From the NCBI RefSeq assembly GCF_028867935.1, contig NZ_JAPQNS010000004.1, positions 372,001-436,000 of the forward strand: a stretch of 64,000 nt of DNA, written 5' to 3'. The notes beneath the pieces are model-generated. The model had not been told where the DNA came from, did not search any database, and worked only from the letters and a program-made list of their open reading frames with translations. Made by a program: the position numbers and the translations under genes. Positions 8,720-18,584 of the stretch are shown one piece after another. The DNA is from Flavobacterium sp. SUN052 (GTDB lineage Bacteria; Bacteroidota; Bacteroidia; Flavobacteriales; Flavobacteriaceae). Within the stretch, counting starts at the first letter, position 1; every line of letters begins with the position of its first letter.

Positions 8720-9509
8720 GTTTTACCTGATTGGCTTTTACGAATTGAGTTACCTCAATGAATGGCGCTACCCAAATGTCTGCTGTATGTTGCTTAAGGT
8801 ACCGTAATAGCTTGTTGTGTTCAGCCAGAGCAACGTTCAACGAGTGCCCTCCGCCAACACCGTGGAATAAAAAAACAAGTACCGAATTGGATGCCTGTGC
8901 CTGCTTCACCAACTCAATCATTTGCTCACCCGATTCGCCATTGATGGCATAGGAACCGATTTCAGAGAAATTGAGATCGGTAATTTTCTTCATCTCGCTT
9001 TTCGTCCCCCGAGCAGCGACAAAATCACCTTCTACCGTTTTGTAATAATCAACCCCGCCAATTTTGGTGTCACCGCAGGGGTAAGCAAACGTACGGGCCG
9101 ACTGGCCGTCGAGAGTTTTAAGCAGTACGTTGGTCATGCGCATCTCATCCGTCATCCGCTGAACGGTGTATTTGCTCATATCCATCTCGGGCTTCACCCA
9201 TTCGCGCCCTGGCGCATTGCCAATACACGGGTGAAACAAGGTATGGTTGGCTAGTTCATGGCCAGCAGTAGCCGCTGATTTCCAACGAGGAATGTTGTTG
9301 ACAAAACCGGGGAAATAGCCGGAAAGGTAAAAAGTGGCTTTCAGACTTAGTGAATCCAGGACTGGAATGGCGTTGTCCAAATGCACCGTCAGTGCATCAT
9401 CATACGTAAGCACCACGGCACATTTTTTTCCATTCCAGACCGCTGAATTTTGCGCAAGCGTCAGGTTGCAGGTAATGATAAACAGGCAGAGCAAGCTAAT
9501 TTTTTTCAT
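8712..9509 (-). CDS. Secreted polysaccharide deacetylase (NodB fold)
   Basis: A 265-residue exported protein with signal peptide MKKISLLCLFIITCNLTLAQ. The NodB-homology motifs are present: TYDDA (Asp37/Asp38) for base and metal, HELANHTLFHP with metal ligands His89 and His93, FAYPCGD, and the C-terminal HGVGGGHS. This predicts metal-dependent removal of N- or O-acetyl groups from a polysaccharide in the periplasm or at the surface. It starts five bases after the FG-GAP/ASPIC gene and is the last gene of the leftward susC-susD cluster, so it likely acts on the glycan or oligosaccharide imported by that system. The exact substrate cannot be read from sequence. Confidence 0.9.
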   Translation of the reverse strand: MKKISLLCLFIITCNLTLAQNSAVWNGKKCAVVLTYDDALTVHLDNAIPVLDSLSLKATFYLSGYFPGFVNNIPRWKSAATAGHELANHTLFHPCIGNAPGREWVKPEMDMSKYTVQRMTDEMRMTNVLLKTLDGQSARTFAYPCGDTKIGGVDYYKTVEGDFVAARGTKSEMKKITDLNFSEIGSYAINGESGEQMIELVKQAQASNSVLVFLFHGVGGGHSLNVALAEHNKLLRYLKQHTADIWVAPFIEVTQFVKANQVKQK

Positions 9510-9514
9510 GTGGC

Positions 9515-12500
9515 TTAGAAAGTAGTAATTCGTTTAGAGGGTTTAGGGGGCAGGCAACGATTGAGTCGTAAGCCCTGCGAGTTAATGGCCGTTGCCAGTA
9601 TCATTTCCTTGCTTTTACCAGTCATCAATACCGATGATCGGGCATCGCCCCGTATCAGTAAGCCGCTTTCGGCTGGGCTGAGTGGTTTGAAATGGCCTCG
9701 CCCGTCGCCCAATAGCACAACGCCCACCGAGGCATCTTCGCGGCCCATGTTCACTTCGTTGGGATAGAAGTTACCCGTCAGCACGGCATCCAAATGGCCA
9801 TCCTGGTTGAAATCGTGGACGACAATACCAAACACGGGTGCCGTTTGAGCAACTCGGGGCAAGGCGTGAACCACAAACGTTCCGTTGCCTTTATTTTCAA
9901 TGTATGCGCTTTGCAGATAGGTCGCTTGGGCCCGATATGCGTCCTTTCGCTCATCGTCCGACAACAAGTCATCGAATTTCACGTCGGCATAATCGGCAAA
10001 TCGCTGGTATTTTCTCCTGAACTGGATAACCTGTTGATTCAGGGCATCGCGCGGTACGGCCGGATAGCTGGTACCGTTGATGTAATACCCCATGAGCGGG
10101 TCCATTGTCCCGTCGTTATTGAAATCTTTGGCCACGATCTGAACAGGTTCACTAGCTGAGGCATGATACAGGGTGTTCAGCCCTTCGTTGCCGGCGATAT
10201 AATCCATGTCGCCATCCTGGTCGAAATCGCCCTGAGCCAGACTATTCCACCAACCGGCTGTGTTGGGGATTTGAACGAGGGATGAAGCGGCCGTGAACGA
10301 GCCTTTTGTGTTTTTGAATAGAGTAAGGGGCATCCATTCACCTGCCAGCATCAGGTCGGCCCAGCCATCTTTATCATAATCTGTCCAAAGCGCCGAGCAA
10401 ACCATACCCGCCTTCATGAGCGAGGGGCAAAGCTGTTGGGTCACATCGGTGAATTGTTGCCCTTGCGGTGAGGAGTCATTTCGTAATAAATAACTTCGCG
10501 CGGGGAGGGGATATTGACCGGGAACCTGTCGCCCTCCAACAAACAAATCCAGGTCGTTGTCGTGATCAAAATCGCAGGCTATTACGCAGGAGCCACTGCC
10601 CGACAAATCGGGTAAGATACCTGCTGGTGCTGGGCTGAAATCTCCTTTGCCGTTATTGAGGTAGAGCTGATCCTGATAAAAGGCTTTATCGGTGGAGGGT
10701 CGTTCGTTGCTGCCGTAGACCACATATAAATCCAGGTCGCGATCGCCATCGGCATCGAAAAATAAAGCATTTGTTGCTTCCTGACCCGCCTGCGCTGGAA
10801 AAGGCCGTTTAACAAAATCACCGCTGGCTGTTTGCCAGAATAGGCAAGCTGCGCTACCTCGGTAGGAACTACCCACAAAACAGTCGTCGAGCCCATCGCC
10901 ATTGACATCGCCCACAGCCAGCGCGAAACCGGAACGGGATAGCATTTTGTGCATCGCAGCCGTTTGCTTAAAATCGACAAAGTCCGACTCCCGATGAGCG
11001 AAGTCGATTGGATGTGCATTGGTAATGTCAGAAAAAAGCATTGGTTGAGAAGCGACCGGTATAGATTTGGTCGTCGCGCTTGCCTGCTCATAGTCAAGCA
11101 TAAGTTGCTGATCAACGGGTACCTGTCGTCGGGTTTCGGTGCGCCCGCCCGGCCATTCGATTCGCAATGAATCAATTATATTATTGGTGCCTACTCCAAA
11201 ATGCAACACGGGTTCAACCGATGAAAGATACCCACGTACCACACTTAGTTCCTGATACTGCCGTTGACCCGCTTTCCAAAGGGTTACGTTGGCCCCAATG
11301 CCCTGTCGGTTTGCGGAGTCGCCCTGAACGGCAATAGTTAGATAATGTTGGTTGGGGTATTGCTCCCGGCTGCGATTTCGGTAAACAAGCGCTTCGGCGT
11401 CAATATTATTGATGACCAGATCTAAATCGCCATCGTTGTCGAAATCAGCGTAAGCGGCTCCGTTAGCAAACGACTCGGCATTAAGTCCCCACGGTTGCGA
11501 AACATCCGCAAACGAGCCATCACCCGTATTGCGAAAGGCGTAGTGCGCGAGCGAAATCTCCGGTACTTTGTCTAATAAATCAAGCCGTTTTTTTGTGTTG
11601 TATTCGGTGGTTCCAAAGCCAGAAAAGTCTTCTGTGAAGTTGATAAAATCGCGGTCAGTAACGTTTTTGCGGTAGCCGTTGGTGATGTACATATCTTTCC
11701 AGCCATCGTTGTCGAAGTCAGCCAGTAGCGTGGCCCAGCTCCAGTCGGTTTGCGCGACGCCCGCCATCAGGCCAATTTCACTAAAGAGGGGCGTATTTTG
11801 TCCGGCCAGATTGCCCAGATTGAGCTGGAGCGAGTTGCGCATGTATTGCATCTGATTGCCGTAGTTTGGCGAAACGCTCATCTCTTTCCGGTCATAATCC
11901 TGACCGTTCAGCATCATTTTAAGACGATTGTTTTCCTTCGGCAGCATGTCCAGCTGCATCAGATCGGGACGCCCGTCATTGTTAAGGTCGGCTGCATCGA
12001 CGCCCATGCCATACATACTTGTGTGCGCCGTTGTCTGCTTTATAACGTTGGTAAAATGGCCTTTGCCATCATTCTGATACAGAATGTCGCTGCTGGTGAA
12101 ATCATTGGAGCAATAAATGTCTGGATAACCGTCCTGGTTAAAGTCGCTGATTACCAGACCCAGACCGAGAGCGTCGTAGGTGATACCGGCCTGTTGCGAA
12201 ACGTCCTGGAAAATTGGATGCCCGGCGGCTCCAATGCCTTCGTTTCTATATAGTTTGCCCGTGCTGGGATGGGTGCCGTTGGAAACTACTGGGCGAAGGT
12301 GGGCGGGGTTTTGTAAATCGGGGGCCGTATTAAGGAGGAATGCGTCTAGATCGCCATCGAGGTCATAATCGAAAAAGGCCGATTGCGTAGTGAAGGAAGG
12401 ATCGGCCAAGCCGTAGGCTTTCGCCATTTCTTGAAAAACAGGCTTCCCGTTTTTTAAACCCTGATTCACAAATAGCAGGTTTTCGGGGTGTTTTAGCGCG

Positions 12501-12919
12501 GGGTGACTCGCCACCGAGACATAAATATCCGGCCAGCCATCCTGGTTTATGTCTGTGACCACAACGCCCGAGCACCAGCGGTCCGTGGTCAGGCCAGCCA
12601 TTTCGGTAATGTCGTCGAAGGCAAAGCCATCCTTGGCTTGTTTCCCCTGATTCAGATACAAACGACAACTGACCTGATTGCCCGTAAAGAACACATCGGG
12701 AAAACCGTCTTTATTAAAATCACCAATGCCAACGCCCCCGCCATTGTAAAAATTGGTGAATGTAAATCCGTTAAGCTGTTCTGAAGGAGTCAGCGAATTC
12801 GAAAACGTTATCTGAGTTTGCGAACTGGGTATTTGCTCAAATAGGGTAGGGGTGGACTGTCGACAGGCTGTCCATACACTACTCAATAACCCTATCCAGA
12901 CGATCCGTAGCCACATCAT
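9515..12919 (-). CDS. FG-GAP/VCBS repeat, ASPIC/UnbV domain (CRTAC1-type) surface lipoprotein
   Basis: An 1134-residue protein with a hydrophobic N-terminus ending in VWTACRQ, which may be a lipobox though Trp at -3 is atypical. Calcium-binding FG-GAP blades of the type DFNKDGFPDVFF, DINQDGWPDIYVS, DYDLDGDLDAFL, DFNQDGYPDIYCS recur through residues 65-510, predicting a beta-propeller. An ASPIC/UnbV domain follows (about 530-625: RQGIGANVTLWKAGQRQYQE, VLHFGVG, IEWPGGRTE). A second set of blades fills the C-terminal half (DVNGDGLDDCFVG, DFDHDNDLDLFVGGR, DFNQDGHLDAVLTGNF). It lies between susD and the deacetylase on the same strand. Such proteins often accompany SusCD pairs in Cytophagales; their role is probably binding of glycan or protein at the cell surface. 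Confidence 0.88.
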   Translation of the reverse strand: MMWLRIVWIGLLSSVWTACRQSTPTLFEQIPSSQTQITFSNSLTPSEQLNGFTFTNFYNGGGVGIGDFNKDGFPDVFFTGNQVSCRLYLNQGKQAKDGFAFDDITEMAGLTTDRWCSGVVVTDINQDGWPDIYVSVASHPALKHPENLLFVNQGLKNGKPVFQEMAKAYGLADPSFTTQSAFFDYDLDGDLDAFLLNTAPDLQNPAHLRPVVSNGTHPSTGKLYRNEGIGAAGHPIFQDVSQQAGITYDALGLGLVISDFNQDGYPDIYCSNDFTSSDILYQNDGKGHFTNVIKQTTAHTSMYGMGVDAADLNNDGRPDLMQLDMLPKENNRLKMMLNGQDYDRKEMSVSPNYGNQMQYMRNSLQLNLGNLAGQNTPLFSEIGLMAGVAQTDWSWATLLADFDNDGWKDMYITNGYRKNVTDRDFINFTEDFSGFGTTEYNTKKRLDLLDKVPEISLAHYAFRNTGDGSFADVSQPWGLNAESFANGAAYADFDNDGDLDLVINNIDAEALVYRNRSREQYPNQHYLTIAVQGDSANRQGIGANVTLWKAGQRQYQELSVVRGYLSSVEPVLHFGVGTNNIIDSLRIEWPGGRTETRRQVPVDQQLMLDYEQASATTKSIPVASQPMLFSDITNAHPIDFAHRESDFVDFKQTAAMHKMLSRSGFALAVGDVNGDGLDDCFVGSSYRGSAACLFWQTASGDFVKRPFPAQAGQEATNALFFDADGDRDLDLYVVYGSNERPSTDKAFYQDQLYLNNGKGDFSPAPAGILPDLSGSGSCVIACDFDHDNDLDLFVGGRQVPGQYPLPARSYLLRNDSSPQGQQFTDVTQQLCPSLMKAGMVCSALWTDYDKDGWADLMLAGEWMPLTLFKNTKGSFTAASSLVQIPNTAGWWNSLAQGDFDQDGDMDYIAGNEGLNTLYHASASEPVQIVAKDFNNDGTMDPLMGYYINGTSYPAVPRDALNQQVIQFRRKYQRFADYADVKFDDLLSDDERKDAYRAQATYLQSAYIENKGNGTFVVHALPRVAQTAPVFGIVVHDFNQDGHLDAVLTGNFYPNEVNMGREDASVGVVLLGDGRGHFKPLSPAESGLLIRGDARSSVLMTGKSKEMILATAINSQGLRLNRCLPPKPSKRITTF

Positions 12920-12952
12920 TGATCTAAAACTAACTTATTTTGCTCTATTATA

Positions 12953-12984
12953 ACAATGACACCGGAAGGCTCCGGTGTCATTGT
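12953..12984 (-). terminator. Intercistronic hairpin between susD and the FG-GAP gene
   Basis: A perfect 14-bp stem (12953-12966 with 12971-12984, loop AGGC) lies between the susD stop and the start of the downstream gene. No T tract follows on either strand. It may partially terminate or protect the susCD message, giving higher levels of susCD than of the downstream genes. Confidence 0.65.
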
Positions 12985-13011
12985 CAATCAAGGTACTAAT
13001 GTTGGTGTGAA

Positions 13012-14562
13012 TTAATAGCCGGGGTTCTGTCCTTTCAGGCCAATGTTGGGGTTATTATCAATTTCCTGCTGAGGAATTGGTAATAACTCGGTCTTACCTT
13101 TCTGGAAGTAGGCAAAAGGTTCTGTTTTCAGTTTACCTAGCTTCCGCCACCGTAAAATATCCCGGTTCCGAATTTGTTCACCGCTCAATTCTACCCGACG
13201 TTCGTGCACGATGGCTGCAAATACCTGATCCTTGTTTGATACCGGGTATGTGGCTGTTGGGTACACAGGCATGGATACACTTGCCCGCTTCCGGGTCATG
13301 TTCAGGTACGTGACTGCACTGGAAAGATTCCCCAGTTCATTCTCGCACTCGGCCATTGCTAACAGGGTTTCTGCGTACCGCATAATGCGTTGATTGATGC
13401 CACCGGTCAGGAACGAGTTGTTGGTTTTGTACAACAACGTGAATTTCCGCCAGCTCACCTTTTGCTCTTTGCCATCTACCAGCGAGGTATTGCCGTTCTG
13501 AGCTGCATCGGTCAATACATCCTTCCCGTTGTTGAATACATCGCCGGTAAAATAAAACGACTTAGCAAGCCGTGGATCGGTCTTGGCGTCGCCCTTCGTT
13601 GTTTTTTCAAATTCTGCCAGCAAGCTGTTCGACGGGATTATGTTCCGCCAGCCAACGGCTGAATATTCCTGAGTACGAACTGTTTCTTCGCCTGCTGTGG
13701 CTCCGTCGGCATCACCGTTCCAGTTGAAACTTCCGCCTGATGGCAGGAAGTTAATTTCCCATATCGACTCTTTATTGAATTCTGTTTCTTCAACAAAGTT
13801 GTCATTGAATTCGTCAACCAGCTGATACATACCAGAGCTGATCACTTTCTGGAGTTCTGTTTTGGCATTGGTATAATCGCCCTGCTGCATGTAAACACGC
13901 GCTAGTAACATTTGAGCGGCTCCTTTTGTGGCACGTCCCAGGTTGGCCGCATCATACGTTGCCGGAAGGGCATCCTGAGCAGCTTTCAAATCGGCCACAA
14001 TAAATGCGTATACATCGGCTTCCGGCGAACGGGCTGCTGCACCAGCCAGCGACGTAACGTAGTTTTTGTAGAGAGGAACGGCTCCCCACATACTTACCAA
14101 CTCGAAATAAGACCAGGCCCGCAAAAACTTAGCTTCGCCTACGGCTTGTGTCGCTACACTAGCCGTTAGGGTTGCTGCCGAAGCCGCCGATTTATCGATA
14201 ACTACGTTAGCCCGGTGAATAACACGGTACGCACCTGTCCATACCGAACTGACAAGGGCATTTCCGGTATCGTAAGCGCCGGTTAACAGCTGGTTACGTG
14301 GAGTTTCGAGCTGACCACCGCCAGCCGCAACGTCGTCTGAACGCAGGTCGTGCGTGAAAAACCACTCCCGCGCCACCAGGTTGGTCGACTGGAGAGCAGC
14401 GTAAATACCGTTAACCGAACTTCTTATCTGAGCATCAGTTTTGAAGTAGCTGTCCGTGGTTACAGCGTTAGGATTCAGCTGGTTCAGGTTCTTGTCGTTA
14501 CACCCAATGGTTAGGGTCAGCAACAATCCACCGGTTAATAAATAGTGTCGTTTCATAAACAA
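13012..14562 (-). CDS. susD: SusD/RagB family outer-membrane nutrient-binding lipoprotein
   Basis: A 516-residue SusD homologue: a lipoprotein signal with lipobox LTIGC, the N-terminal helix region (YFKTDAQIRSSVNGIYAALQ), the conserved EAKFLRAWSYFELVSMWGAVPL segment, TPR-like helices (AQMLLARVYMQQGDYTNAK), RYAETLLAMAECENELGN, HERRVELSGEQIRNRDILRW and the terminal NPGY. SusD lids the paired SusC barrel and captures the ligand at the cell surface. It follows susC by 28 bases. The start could equally be the internal ATG two codons later (14556), which keeps the lipobox. The ligand is not evident; no SusE/F gene accompanies the pair. Confidence 0.96.
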   Translation of the reverse strand: MFMKRHYLLTGGLLLTLTIGCNDKNLNQLNPNAVTTDSYFKTDAQIRSSVNGIYAALQSTNLVAREWFFTHDLRSDDVAAGGGQLETPRNQLLTGAYDTGNALVSSVWTGAYRVIHRANVVIDKSAASAATLTASVATQAVGEAKFLRAWSYFELVSMWGAVPLYKNYVTSLAGAAARSPEADVYAFIVADLKAAQDALPATYDAANLGRATKGAAQMLLARVYMQQGDYTNAKTELQKVISSGMYQLVDEFNDNFVEETEFNKESIWEINFLPSGGSFNWNGDADGATAGEETVRTQEYSAVGWRNIIPSNSLLAEFEKTTKGDAKTDPRLAKSFYFTGDVFNNGKDVLTDAAQNGNTSLVDGKEQKVSWRKFTLLYKTNNSFLTGGINQRIMRYAETLLAMAECENELGNLSSAVTYLNMTRKRASVSMPVYPTATYPVSNKDQVFAAIVHERRVELSGEQIRNRDILRWRKLGKLKTEPFAYFQKGKTELLPIPQQEIDNNPNIGLKGQNPGY

Positions 14563-14590
14563 ATCAATCTGTTAGAATGGTTGAAATCGA

Positions 14591-17500
14591 TTAGAAAGTA
14601 AGTTGAAGTCCAGCCGTGATGGTCCGAGCCTGTGGATAGTTCGCGTAGTCGATACCGCTCCGGAGCAGTGTTCCATTGCGTGACCCAATTTCTGGATCAT
14701 AGCCGGTGTATTTGGTCAGCGTGAGCAGATTTTGGCTCGACACATACACGCGAACGCGGTTTACAAATCCGTTGGTAAGGCCTCCCAGCGTCTTGACGGG
14801 TAGGGCATAACCGATGGTCAAATTCTTGATCCGCATATACGATCCATCCTCAATGAAACGGTCTGATGTACGGCTGTTATTGTTAGGATCACCGCTGATA
14901 GCCCGTGGCACATCTGTGTTTGTGTTGGTTGGCGTCCAGGCATCCAACACGGCTGTACCAGCATTGAACAAACGGAGCATACCTTGGGTTACGACTTTCG
15001 TGCCGTTGTAAATTTTGTTACCCTGAACGCCCTGTAGGTAGAGCGTAAAGTCGAAGTTTTTATACGTTCCCGTAAAGTTGACACCGTAGTTAAACTTCGG
15101 CAGGTAGCTGCCCAGATACGTCCGGTCGTTGGCATCAATCTTACCATCGCCGTTGATGTCTTTGAACCGAATATCACCGGGAGCGGCCTTGTCCTGATAA
15201 AGCGTTTTATCGTTACCATCAATGGCGTTAGCGGCATTGATTTCGGCCTGACTCTGGAAGATTCCGTCTACTTTCCAGCCGTAAAACGATTGGATAGGTT
15301 GTCCTACCTCTGTTTTGGTAATATCAAATCCACCATAGTCAGCATTCTGACCGGCATAAATAGAAGCGGTAGGCGTAGCCAGACTTTGTACCTGGTTGCG
15401 GGTGATGCCTACGTTGGCCGATACATTGCCACGGAATGCTCCTTTGGCGTAGTTGTAACCAGCCTGAAATTCATAACCCCAGTTCTTCATGCTACCAATG
15501 TTGGCCACTGGAGCCGCTGAGTAACCGATTGAGTTAGGAATGGGTACGGCTAGAATAAGTCCATCGGTAAACCGATTGTAGACCTCAGCGGTGAAAGTGA
15601 ATTTGTTATTGAACAGGCCTAAATCTACGCCCACATTCACCATGTCAGTAGTTTCCCACTTCAAATCGGTGTTACCCAGTGAGTTGAAGTAAGATCCCAG
15701 GCCATTGGTGCTACCAAATGGATAAGCCGTAGCGTCGGCTTGTACCAGCGACTGCCAGGCATAGTTGTTAATGCCATTGAAGCCTGTCCGACCATAGCTG
15801 GCCCGCAGTTTCAATTCAGACAGTTGTGGCAAACCTTTCATGAAATCTTCCTGATTGATGCGCCAGCCTACCGATGCCGATGGGAAGTTACCCCACTTGT
15901 TACCGGGTGCAAACAATGATGAGCCGTCCCGCCGAATGGATGCGCTAAGCAAGTATTTGCCAGCGTAGTCGTAATTAACACGACCAACGTACGAGATCAG
16001 GCTTGTCTGACTCCGGGAGCTGTTCACCGATGGGTTGCTTACCCCCTGAATCACGGTCAGATCGTTGTTTGGCCGGGTTCCCGAACCGTTTAAGTTCGAA
16101 AAGGTCACGTTCTGAGTTTCGGCAACAGCCAGTGCGCCAATTGTGTGCTTACCAAAAGTTTGATCAAAAGTAAGCTGGTTGGTGAGTACCTGCGAAATGT
16201 TTGTGCTACGAGCGTCGCTAACGGTGGCCGAAGTACGTCCACCGTATCCATCGTTATAAATAGGGAGGAACGTGGTACCAGTTCCATAACCTAAATCTGC
16301 ACCGTAGTTGAAGCGGTATTTCAGAGCGTTGGAGAACCGAACTTCAGCATACACTGTAGCAAACGCTTTCAGGAATTTGTTGCGGGCAATGTCAATGGCT
16401 GGAGCACGAAGCGGGTTTTCCGGGTCAGAACCATCGAGAGCTGTTGGCGCACTGAATCCACCGTTCTTGGTAGGGTCTGTAGCTGGCCAGTACGGCATCA
16501 TCCGGATTGCGTGCATTAACTGCGACCGGTCACCGTTGGTTTCATTTCGTTGGTTGCTGAATGCCGACGTCAGGGTTTGACCAATGGTTAAAAACTTAGT
16601 AATCTGATGGTCAGAGTTTAAGCGCAGAGAGCCCCGCTCAAAATCGGTGCCCCGCATGATACCCTGCTGCTTAAAATAACTGCCGGATGCAAAGAAGCGG
16701 GAAACGCTGTTACCACCCGACAACGAAAGCTGCTGCTGCGTGATGGGTGCATTACGGAAAAGCTCATTCTGCCAGTTGGTCTCTGTCTGGGCGAAGGTCT
16801 GCGTTGCTCCGGCATAAATAGGCTGGCTCAAGTTGTTCAGGCGAGCTGGCAGAGGAATTCCTGCGTTAGAGGTCAACGCCTTGGCATACTGTACATATTG
16901 ATCGCGCGTGAGCACATCAATTTTGTTTGTAGCACTCTGCATACCCACATAAGAGTCCAGCGATACACGCACCTTGTTATCCCGGTTACCCTTTTTGGTG
17001 GTGATCAGAATAACCCCGTTCGACGCTCTTGATCCATAAATAGCAGCTGAACTGGCATCTTTCAGTACTTCGAGCGATTCAATATCATTGGTATTGAAAC
17101 TGTTGAGGTCGCCGGTTGGGACACCGTCAATCACGTATAATGGTCCCGATGCATAGTTGATTGAGCCTACTCCACGGATCTGAACAATAGGTGAGCTGCC
17201 TGGGCCGCCATTGTTAACAACCGATACGCCCGGAACTCGTCCCTGTAAGGCCGAAGAAACGTTAGGTACCGGAAGTGCCGTTAATTCTTTGGTGCCCACC
17301 GTTGATACAGCACCCGTCAGCGATGATCGCTTTTGCGTACCGTAGCCCACTACCACGATCTCCTCCAGCGAACCGGCATCAGTTTCCATCGACACATTGA
17401 TAGTCGATTGGTTGTTGACGGTAAACTCTTGTTTTTTGTAGCCTATGTAGCTGAACACCAGTACAGAACTTCCATTGGGTACGTCAATGCGATACTTCCC

Positions 17501-17722
17501 CTGAGCATCACTGGCCGTGCCTCGGGTGGTACCTTTGATCTGAATGTTCACTCCCACTAAGGGGCTTCCTTTTTCATCTAATACAGTACCTGTAACAGGT
17601 TGGTCGACCGTAGCAGTGCGTGCCAATGTAAGCGTTGCAAATGTGGCTATCAGTACTAATTGATAAAACCCATGTCGCAAAAACGTACGCAATAGGCTAC
17701 TTACTTGTAATTGGTTTGACAT
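14591..17722 (-). CDS. susC: SusC/RagA family TonB-dependent outer-membrane transporter
   Basis: A TonB-linked beta-barrel that imports oligosaccharides or other large nutrients with SusD. From the chosen ATG (17722) the protein is 1043 residues; the frame extends to an ATG at 17767, but those 15 residues are polar and precede a good signal region (FYQLVLIATFATLTLA). Next come the carboxypeptidase-regulatory-like domain (GTVLDEKGSPLVGVNI ... YIGYKKQEF), the SusC-type motif SLEEIVVVGYGTQKRSSLTGAV, the plug (LQGRVPGVSVVNNGGPG, PLYVIDGVPTGD, ESLEVLKDASSAAIYGSRA) and a C-terminal barrel ending in GLQLTF. It is the first gene of a leftward operon, divergent from a LacI-type regulator with operator-like sites between them. 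Confidence 0.96.
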   Translation of the reverse strand: MSNQLQVSSLLRTFLRHGFYQLVLIATFATLTLARTATVDQPVTGTVLDEKGSPLVGVNIQIKGTTRGTASDAQGKYRIDVPNGSSVLVFSYIGYKKQEFTVNNQSTINVSMETDAGSLEEIVVVGYGTQKRSSLTGAVSTVGTKELTALPVPNVSSALQGRVPGVSVVNNGGPGSSPIVQIRGVGSINYASGPLYVIDGVPTGDLNSFNTNDIESLEVLKDASSAAIYGSRASNGVILITTKKGNRDNKVRVSLDSYVGMQSATNKIDVLTRDQYVQYAKALTSNAGIPLPARLNNLSQPIYAGATQTFAQTETNWQNELFRNAPITQQQLSLSGGNSVSRFFASGSYFKQQGIMRGTDFERGSLRLNSDHQITKFLTIGQTLTSAFSNQRNETNGDRSQLMHAIRMMPYWPATDPTKNGGFSAPTALDGSDPENPLRAPAIDIARNKFLKAFATVYAEVRFSNALKYRFNYGADLGYGTGTTFLPIYNDGYGGRTSATVSDARSTNISQVLTNQLTFDQTFGKHTIGALAVAETQNVTFSNLNGSGTRPNNDLTVIQGVSNPSVNSSRSQTSLISYVGRVNYDYAGKYLLSASIRRDGSSLFAPGNKWGNFPSASVGWRINQEDFMKGLPQLSELKLRASYGRTGFNGINNYAWQSLVQADATAYPFGSTNGLGSYFNSLGNTDLKWETTDMVNVGVDLGLFNNKFTFTAEVYNRFTDGLILAVPIPNSIGYSAAPVANIGSMKNWGYEFQAGYNYAKGAFRGNVSANVGITRNQVQSLATPTASIYAGQNADYGGFDITKTEVGQPIQSFYGWKVDGIFQSQAEINAANAIDGNDKTLYQDKAAPGDIRFKDINGDGKIDANDRTYLGSYLPKFNYGVNFTGTYKNFDFTLYLQGVQGNKIYNGTKVVTQGMLRLFNAGTAVLDAWTPTNTNTDVPRAISGDPNNNSRTSDRFIEDGSYMRIKNLTIGYALPVKTLGGLTNGFVNRVRVYVSSQNLLTLTKYTGYDPEIGSRNGTLLRSGIDYANYPQARTITAGLQLTF

Positions 17723-18123
17723 AAAATTGGAGGTTTGACGGTTTGAAAGGGCACAAGAAATCCGCATCCAAATTGGATGGTTTTTAAAAATGAAAACGGA
17801 GAGAATTTGTAAGTCAGTGAGTTGACATCGTCAATGCTTTTCCTGGGCAGATATGGATTTAGTCATAGGCTGAGGGATAAAGTAAAAGAGGAAACAGGGT
17901 ATTTCGGGTGTTGGTAAGTTTATGATACTTGCTAATGCAGCACTTTAACAAACGCGTTTTGTTGCCTATTTCATTGGAGCGAACCTGAATACCAGGGTCG
18001 ACTAAAGTAAAATGATAGTACAATTATTGATAGAAATCCTGGAAAGAACCAGTCAATTGTTTGTCTATCATTGATACTATTAATACTTATCTAAATGCAA
18101 ATATCTGCTATTTCTTATCAAGT

Positions 18124-18137
18124 TGCAATCGGTTGCA
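18124..18137. promoter_or_regulatory. LacI-family operator candidate 1 (upstream of susC)
   Basis: TGCAATCGGTTGCA is a 14-base pseudo-palindrome with a central CG, the form typical of LacI/CcpA-type sites. It lies about 400 bases upstream of susC and 450 bases upstream of the divergent regulator, and its half-site TGCAA recurs in the second candidate at 18571-18584. Confidence 0.5.
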
Positions 18138-18386
18138 ATAATTTTTATTGTACGTACTAAAGTTTATTTATCCAAATACTAATAGTAACTGGAAACTGGT
18201 TCGGTGACCTACAAGATGATTGGCTCAAAATACGCCAAGATCAGGTGAGTTTTGCTCTGTTTAGGTATGAGATAGGCACCCAGCAATGGATATTGTGATG
18301 TTGGCCATCTTGACTTTTGAGTAACTCTATAGTTGTATGAATCCTGGGTTAAGGAAATTTTCTGACTAGTAAATCAGATACAAACG

Positions 18387-18414
18387 AAAAAGCAGGTAAC
18401 TCCGGCTACCCTGC
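18387..18414 (-). terminator. Terminator-like hairpin in the intergenic region
   Basis: Read leftward, GCAGGGTA ... TACCTGC (18392-18414, one bulge) is followed by five T (complement of 18387-18391). No gene is known to end here, so its role is unclear. CCTGC at 18410-18414 can also pair with GCAGG at 18429-18433. Confidence 0.35.
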
Positions 18415-18570
18415 GTCTTACTACTTTTGCAGGTGTCGACTAACCATGATATAGATAACAACTAATTGATAATTAAGTAATTGTCGGTATGTTATTCTAT
18501 ACCTAAAGCGTTTTATTGAGCCTTTGGCCTGGACGACAATCAGGTACTATTATTTTTTTTGCGTTGTTTG

Positions 18571-18584
18571 TGTAACTGATTGCA
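18571..18584. promoter_or_regulatory. LacI-family operator candidate 2 (at the regulator's start codon)
   Basis: TGTAACTGATTGCA has the same half-sites as the 18124-18137 candidate (TGyAA ... TTGCA) and ends three bases before the ATG of the LacI-type gene. Its position fits autorepression. Confidence 0.45.

Noticed and set aside
10582..11175. A 197-codon open frame on the minus strand inside the FG-GAP/ASPIC gene
   Set aside because: It is a shadow of the real coding frame on the same strand; its translation has no domain, and the main frame is intact with recurring calcium-binding motifs.
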